In this document: in pieces, positions 59,401-64,000 of the stretch
Position numbering within the stretch: position 1 is the first letter of the stretch
How the letters are laid out: each line of letters starts with the position of its first letter
NCBI RefSeq assembly: GCF_001113365.1
Contig: NZ_CKYA01000001.1
Location: forward strand, 255,501-319,500
Direction of reading: 5' to 3'
DNA: 64,000 nt
Source: Streptococcus pneumoniae
GTDB lineage: Bacteria; Bacillota; Bacilli; Lactobacillales; Streptococcaceae
The notes under the pieces: model-generated
The model's database searches: none
What the model saw: only the letters and a program-made list of their open reading frames with translations
What the model was told of the DNA's origin: nothing
Position numbers and translations under genes: made by a program

Positions 59401-61023
59401 ATGTCGCACGAAAACAATCACCAGCAGGCCCAGATGTTACGGGGGACTGCTTGGCTAACGGCTAGTAACTTTATCAGTCGCCTACTTGGGGCTATTTACA
59501 TTATCCCTTGGTACATCTGGATGGGGTCTTATGCGGCTACAGCCAATGGACTCTTTACCATGGGATACAATATCTATGCCTGGTTCTTACTGGTTTCAAC
59601 AGCAGGTATTCCGGTTGCAGTGGCCAAGCAAGTTGCCAAGTATAATACCATGCGAGAAGAAGAGCATAGCTTTGCCCTGATTCGGAGCTTTTTAGGCTTT
59701 ATGACGGGACTAGGTTTGGTTTTTACTTTAATCTTGTATGTCTTTGCTCCTTGGCTAGCAGACTTGTCTGGCGTGGGCAAAGACTTGATCCCAATCATGC
59801 AAAGCTTGGCTTGGGGAGTCTTGATTTTCCCATCTATGAGTGTTATCCGAGGATTTTTCCAAGGGATGAATAACCTCAAACCTTATGCCATGAGTCAAAT
59901 TGCTGAGCAGGTCATTCGTGTTATCTGGATGCTCTTGGCAACCTTTATCATTATGAAGCTCGGTTCAGGAGATTACCTAGCAGCCGTTACCCAATCGACC
60001 TTTGCAGCCTTTGTCGGTATGGTAGCTAGTTTTGCAGTTTTGATTTATTTCCTTGCTCAAGAAGGCTTACTCAAAAGAGTCCTTGAAACAGGAGATAAGA
60101 TTAACAGCAAGCGTCTCTTGGTCGATACCATTAAGGAAGCCATTCCTTTTATTCTGACAGGGTCTGCCATCCAGCTCTTCCAGATTTTGGATCAGCTGAC
60201 CTTTATCAATAGTATGAGCTGGTTTACCAACTACAGCAATGAGGACTTGGTTATCATGTTTTCTTATTTCTCAGCCAATCCTAATAAAATCACGATGATT
60301 TTGATTTCTGTTGGGGTTTCGATTGGGAGTGTCGGTTTGCCACTTTTGACTGAAAATTATGTCAAGGGAGACTTGAAGGCAGCTTCTCGTCTCGTTCAGG
60401 ATAGTCTCACCCTACTCTTTATGTTTCTGCTACCAGCAACGGTTGGAGTGGTTATGGTAGGAGAACCTCTTTATACAGTCTTTTATGGCAAGCCAGATAG
60501 TTTGGCCATGGGCTTGTTTGTCTTTGCAGTTTTGCAGTCTACTATTTTAGGCTTGTACATGGTCTTGTCTCCAATGCTTCAGGCCATGTTCCGCAACCGC
60601 AAGGCCGTTCTCTATTTTATCTATGGTTCTATTGCCAAGCTAGTCTTGCAACTACCTACCATCGCCCTCTTCCACAGTTATGGTCCCTTGATTTCAACAA
60701 CTATTGCTCTCATTATTCCTAACGTCTTGATGTATCGGGATATTTGTAAGGTAACGGGTGTCAAGCGCAAGGTGATTTTGAAGCGAACCATTTTAATCAG
60801 TTTGCTGACCCTAGTCATGTTTCTGTTAATAGGAACCATCCAGTGGCTGTTAGGATTTGTCTTCCAAACAAGTGGGCGTTTGTGGAGCTTCCTTTATGTA
60901 GCCCTTGTCGGTGCCATGGGGGGTGGACTTTATATGGTTATGAGTCTGCGTACCTATTTATTAGATAAGGTAATAGGAAAAGCCCAAGCAGATCGCCTGC
61001 GAGCAAAATTTAAGCTTTCGTAA
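59401..61023 (+). CDS. murJ: MOP-family lipid II flippase (MurJ/YtgP)
   Basis: A 540-residue membrane protein with about fourteen helices, of the MviN/SpoVB branch of the MOP superfamily. The N-terminus L-R-G-T-A-W-L-T-A-S-N-F-I-S-R-L-L-G is typical. Pneumococcal YtgP is regarded as the MurJ that moves lipid II across the membrane; a polysaccharide-transporter label is also found. GAATGAGGAATC leads to the ATG at 59401; an in-frame TTG five codons upstream is less likely. It is divergent from murE, so two steps of wall synthesis share one promoter region. Confidence 0.87.
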   Translation: MSHENNHQQAQMLRGTAWLTASNFISRLLGAIYIIPWYIWMGSYAATANGLFTMGYNIYAWFLLVSTAGIPVAVAKQVAKYNTMREEEHSFALIRSFLGFMTGLGLVFTLILYVFAPWLADLSGVGKDLIPIMQSLAWGVLIFPSMSVIRGFFQGMNNLKPYAMSQIAEQVIRVIWMLLATFIIMKLGSGDYLAAVTQSTFAAFVGMVASFAVLIYFLAQEGLLKRVLETGDKINSKRLLVDTIKEAIPFILTGSAIQLFQILDQLTFINSMSWFTNYSNEDLVIMFSYFSANPNKITMILISVGVSIGSVGLPLLTENYVKGDLKAASRLVQDSLTLLFMFLLPATVGVVMVGEPLYTVFYGKPDSLAMGLFVFAVLQSTILGLYMVLSPMLQAMFRNRKAVLYFIYGSIAKLVLQLPTIALFHSYGPLISTTIALIIPNVLMYRDICKVTGVKRKVILKRTILISLLTLVMFLLIGTIQWLLGFVFQTSGRLWSFLYVALVGAMGGGLYMVMSLRTYLLDKVIGKAQADRLRAKFKLS

Positions 61024-61039
61024 GGTAGCATTTATAAAT

Positions 61040-61093
61040 AAAAGGAATAAGTTGAACAATCTTTTAGGAGAACTTGAAACTTATTCCTTTTTT
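61040..61093 (+). terminator. Terminator of the flippase gene
   Basis: AAAAGGAATAAGTT pairs with AACTTATTCCTTTT over a 24-base loop, followed by TT. Confidence 0.85.
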
Positions 61094-61166
61094 AGCGTCA
61101 AAATAGCTAAAATTATCTTTCAAAAATAGAAAATGAGGTCTTTTTCGATTTTTTTGGAAAAAATCA

Positions 61167-61195
61167 TTGACTAAACAAACTAAACGTTGTATAAT
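61167..61195 (+). promoter_or_regulatory. aliB promoter
   Basis: TTGACT at 61167-61172, 17-base spacer, TATAAT at 61190-61195. A symmetric ATTTTTTTGGAAAAAAT lies about 18 bases upstream of the -35; it is a poor CodY box match. Confidence 0.8.
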
Positions 61196-61227
61196 AAAAC
61201 AAATATTTAAAACAGGAGGTTTTGGAG

Positions 61228-63183
61228 ATGAAAAAGTCTAAATCCAAGTATCTGACACTTGCAGGTGTCGTTTTAAGTGCAGGTATTTTATTGAGCGCCT
61301 GTGGAAATTCTAGCACAGCGTCAAAAACCTATAACTATGTTTATTCTAGCGATCCATCTAGTTTGAACTATCTAACAGAAAACCGCGCAACAACCAGTGA
61401 TATTATAACTAATCTGGTAGATGGTCTTATGGAAAATGACCAATATGGGAACTATGTCCCATCCTTGGCAGAGGATTGGACTGTTTCTAAGGACGGTTTA
61501 ACCTATACCTACAAACTGCGTAAAGATATTAAGTGGTATACTTCTGAGGGAGAAGAATATGCGCCTGTAACTGCCCAAGATTTTGTGACAGGTTTGCAAT
61601 ATGCAGCTGATAAAAAATCAGAAGCCTTGTATCTAGTGCAGGACTCTATTGCAGGCTTGGATGACTATGTCAACGGGAAAACAAGCGACTTTTCAACTGT
61701 CGGTGTCAAGGCTCTTGACGACCAAACCGTTCAATATACCTTGGCTCGACCAGAACCTTATTGGAACTCAAAAACGACATCAACCATTCTCTACCCAGTC
61801 AACGCTGATTTCTTGAAATCAAAAGGGGATGATTTTGGGAAGGCGAATCCATCTAGCATTTTGTACAATGGACCTTTCTTGATGAAAGCACTTGTTTCAA
61901 AATCTGCTATTGAATATAAGAAAAATCCCAACTACTGGGATGCTAAAAATATCTTTGTAGACGATGTAAAATTGGCTTACTATGATGGTCAAGACCAGGA
62001 CGCTCTTGCTCGTAATTTTATAGATGGAGCTTACAGCTATGGTCGTCTCTATCCGGATAGTCCAAGTTTTGAAGGAATTAAAGAAAAATACAAAGATAAT
62101 ATCATCTACAGTATGCAAGATGCCACTTCTTATTTCTTAAACTTCAACTTGGATAGAAAATCTTATAAATTCACTTCAAAAACAAGTGATGCTGAGAAGA
62201 AATCGACTCAAGAAGCAGTCCTCAATAAAAACTTCCGTCAAGCCATTAACTTTGCCTATGACCGTACAGCCTACGGGGCTCAATCCCAAGGAGAAGATGG
62301 GGCAACTAAGATTTTGCGTAACCTAGTCGTTCCTCCAACATTTGTAAGTATCAATGGAAAAGACTTTGGTGAAGTAGTAGCCTCTAAGATGGTTAATTAC
62401 GGTAAGGAATGGCAGGGAATCAACTTTGCAGATGCCCAGGATCCATACTATAATCCTGAAAAAGCCAAGGCTAAGTTTGCAGAAGCAAAGCAAGAGCTAG
62501 AAGCCAAGGGAGTAACCTTCCCTATCCACTTGGACATGACAGCTGACCAAGCTGCTAAAAAGGGTATTCAAGAGACAAATTCTTTGAAGCAATCCATTGA
62601 ATCTACCCTAGGTGCGGAGAACGTCGTTATCGATATCCATCAGTTATCAACAGAGGACTATGATAACTCAAGTTACTTTGCTCAAACAGCAGCTCAAAAA
62701 GATTATGACCTCTACAATGGTGGTTGGAGCGCGGACTATCTCGATCCATCTAGCTATCTTGATATTTTTAGTGTCAAGAATGGTGGGGTTCTACAAAATC
62801 TTGGACTAGAGCCTGGTGAAGACAATGACAAGGCTAAGGCGGTTGGACTGGATGTCTATACTCAAATGTTGGAAGAAGCTAATAAGGAGCAAGATCCAGC
62901 CAAACGTTATGAGAAATATGCTGATGTTCAAGCTTGGTTGGTAGATAGTTCTCTAGCGATTCCAAATATTTCATTGGGTGGAACACCTGGCTTGAGAAAA
63001 ACAGTTCCTTTCTCAGCACCTTATTCATTGGCTGGTAATAAAGGGGGAACATTTAAGTACCTTAAATTACAAGATAAGATAGTCACAAAAGACGAATATG
63101 AAAAAGCCAAAGAAAAATGGCTAAAAGAAAAAGAAGAATCCAATAAAAAAGCCCAAGAAGAATTGGCAAAACATGTCAAATAA
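61228..63183 (+). CDS. aliB: Oligopeptide-binding lipoprotein, AliB/AmiA type
   Basis: A 651-residue substrate-binding protein of the peptide/nickel ABC importer family (SBP family 5). The signal peptide ends in the lipobox L-L-S-A-C with Cys25 as lipid anchor. N-terminal family segments D-P-S-S-L-N-Y-L and L-A-E-D-W-T-V-S-K-D-G-L-T-Y-T are clear. No permease or ATPase follows in the window, as expected for AliA/AliB, which feed peptides to the Ami permease encoded elsewhere. AGGAGG at 61215-61220 favours ATG 61228 over TTG 61222. Which Ali paralogue it is rests on synteny. No terminator follows. Confidence 0.88.
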   Translation: MKKSKSKYLTLAGVVLSAGILLSACGNSSTASKTYNYVYSSDPSSLNYLTENRATTSDIITNLVDGLMENDQYGNYVPSLAEDWTVSKDGLTYTYKLRKDIKWYTSEGEEYAPVTAQDFVTGLQYAADKKSEALYLVQDSIAGLDDYVNGKTSDFSTVGVKALDDQTVQYTLARPEPYWNSKTTSTILYPVNADFLKSKGDDFGKANPSSILYNGPFLMKALVSKSAIEYKKNPNYWDAKNIFVDDVKLAYYDGQDQDALARNFIDGAYSYGRLYPDSPSFEGIKEKYKDNIIYSMQDATSYFLNFNLDRKSYKFTSKTSDAEKKSTQEAVLNKNFRQAINFAYDRTAYGAQSQGEDGATKILRNLVVPPTFVSINGKDFGEVVASKMVNYGKEWQGINFADAQDPYYNPEKAKAKFAEAKQELEAKGVTFPIHLDMTADQAAKKGIQETNSLKQSIESTLGAENVVIDIHQLSTEDYDNSSYFAQTAAQKDYDLYNGGWSADYLDPSSYLDIFSVKNGGVLQNLGLEPGEDNDKAKAVGLDVYTQMLEEANKEQDPAKRYEKYADVQAWLVDSSLAIPNISLGGTPGLRKTVPFSAPYSLAGNKGGTFKYLKLQDKIVTKDEYEKAKEKWLKEKEESNKKAQEELAKHVK

Positions 63184-63217
63184 GGATAAAAAATAATATA
63201 TCGAAAGGAAGAAGCTA

Positions 63218-63382
63218 ATGAAATCATTGTTTAATAAATTTTCTGAAAACACTAAAGTGATTATTGAGGAAACTCGACCAGTACGTATTTATAAAGATAC
63301 TACACATGTTTTTATATACTTTAAGGATTTAGAGGATGAAATGACTGGCGATATTTTTGATGTTATGTCCCTAGAATGGTAA
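63218..63382 (+). CDS. 54-aa peptide gene of unknown function
   Basis: ATG 63218 lies behind GAAAGGAAGAAG, a good ribosome site, and the frame ends at TAA 63380-63382. The product is a charged peptide without Cys: a basic N-terminal half (K-S-L-F-N-K-F-S), a middle V-R-I-Y-K-D-T-T-H, and an acidic C-terminal half ending D-V-M-S-L-E-W. It starts 34 bases after aliB with no terminator between, so it may be on the aliB transcript. A small peptide followed closely by an unassigned AT-rich gene could be a leader peptide, a peptide-modification precursor or a small partner protein; the sequence does not decide. Confidence 0.6.
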   Translation: MKSLFNKFSENTKVIIEETRPVRIYKDTTHVFIYFKDLEDEMTGDIFDVMSLEW

Positions 63383-63387
63383 CAGGG

Positions 63388-64000
63388 ATGGATAGGTTTT
63401 TCCTATCATTAAATAAGGTGGAGGATTGGATTGACAATCATCTACCTTATTTTTATAAAAATAAAAAATCTCTATTAGAGTATCATCAAATGACTTTATA
63501 TGGAGATAGAGTTGATATGAAATCTGTAGACATACTGTTAAAGTTTTACAACAGTCAGTATCAGTCATTAAATAATTTAATGAATAGCGATGAGATATAT
63601 TATCGTAAGATAGAGTATCTAGCCTTAATGTCTTTAAAGGATTATCGAAATAGTAGAGAATATAGATTAAAAATTTTAAATTTATTCAATAGCGGTTTTC
63701 TACACCAATTGTTATTGGGAGATATTCCATTAGATATTTTATTAAGTCGTGAACATTTATATGCTATCACACATGATATATTCTATACTTCTATTTTTTC
63801 AAAAGATAAAAGTATTTTTGAAAATATTGATCAAAATAAGTTGTCTTCTATTTTAGAACTCTCATTACTGATTTCTATTAAACGAAAAGATATAGATGTT
63901 ATTATGGAGTTGATGTGCTGTTTGTCTATATTGAATATTCCAATTTCTGACTATATTTTAGAAATATCAGTGTCTATATTAGCTAATTCTCAGGTTGACA
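63388..64000 (+). CDS. Unassigned helical protein, 3' end beyond the window
   Basis: ATG 63388 lies behind ACAGGG, five bases after the 54-aa gene stop, and the frame is open for 204 codons to the end of the window. The predicted protein is rich in Leu, Ile, Tyr, Asn and Ser and looks wholly alpha-helical, beginning M-D-R-F-F-L-S-L-N-K-V-E-D-W-I-D-N. No signal peptide, membrane helix or enzyme motif is seen. Base composition is much lower in G+C than the neighbours (18 of 60 in the line at 63601), which suggests transfer. I do not recognise the family. Confidence 0.65.
   Translation, partial: MDRFFLSLNKVEDWIDNHLPYFYKNKKSLLEYHQMTLYGDRVDMKSVDILLKFYNSQYQSLNNLMNSDEIYYRKIEYLALMSLKDYRNSREYRLKILNLFNSGFLHQLLLGDIPLDILLSREHLYAITHDIFYTSIFSKDKSIFENIDQNKLSSILELSLLISIKRKDIDVIMELMCCLSILNIPISDYILEISVSILANSQVD

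Noticed and set aside
61150..61166. CodY box upstream of aliB
   Set aside because: The symmetric T/A run differs from the CodY consensus at about six of 15 positions, too many for a call.

Overview
The window is about 64 kb of chromosomal core from a mitis-group Streptococcus (S. pneumoniae, S. mitis or close relative). Evidence: BOX repeats (at least six, with modules A, B and C), a RUP-type miniature element, a choline-binding LytC-type muramidase, a YSIRK/LPXTG surface protein, an L-lysine type MurE, extended -10 promoters (TGnTATAAT), and a gene order that, from memory, closely follows the pneumococcal segment from an oxalate/formate-type transporter to aliB. Most genes are on the + strand, in short operons separated by clear intrinsic terminators.

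Layout. 1-9.2 kb: start of a divergent gene, OFA-family transporter, RNA helicase cshA, codY-nicotinamidase, tRNA-Leu, the shared sugar-ABC ATPase msmK, apt, metA-dnaD. 9.3-15.7 kb: tpiA, lytC, a RUP plus decayed BOX, dpr, folA, a 56-aa membrane protein, clpX-engB, ridA. 15.7-29.2 kb: rapZ-yvcK-whiA, a convergent flavoprotein reductase, cdaA-cdaR-glmM (c-di-AMP synthesis and cell-wall precursor), DUF1149-degV, dapB-cca-ABC-F, and a convergent CDF (MntE-like) exporter. 29.2-42.2 kb: a yybP-ykoY manganese riboswitch in front of a P-type cation ATPase, a GST-like gene, a degenerate deformylase paralogue, membrane proteins, yaaA, an FMN reductase, an MFS transporter, a TseB-like protein, an aminotransferase, a VOC protein and asnS.

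42.3-50.4 kb is the main accessory insertion. One gene for a cell-wall anchored surface protein of about 2562 residues, built from three different tandem-repeat families, sits between asnS and rpsF, with RUP/BOX debris upstream and a terminator-like hairpin right after its promoter. 50.4-61.1 kb returns to core: rpsF-ssb-rpsR, GNAT, a HAD/cyclophilin fusion, an S1-domain protein, a tRNA methyltransferase with a GIY-YIG gene, ppaC, a papain-like gene split by a BOX insertion, DUF1803, a CsbD protein, and divergent murE / MurJ-type flippase genes. The last 3 kb holds an AliB-type peptide-binding lipoprotein followed, with no terminator, by an AT-rich pair: a 54-aa peptide gene and a helical protein that runs off the window and that I cannot assign.

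Functional themes: peptidoglycan (glmM, murE, the flippase, lytC, c-di-AMP), metal and oxidative stress (MntE-like exporter, Mn riboswitch plus ATPase, dpr, yaaA, Mn-dependent pyrophosphatase), carbon and nutrient control (codY with a CodY box, msmK with a cre-like site) and RNA/translation control. Four genes (yaaA, the TseB-like gene, the tRNA methyltransferase and murE) have promoters placed so that transcription should begin at or next to the start codon, which suggests leaderless mRNAs.
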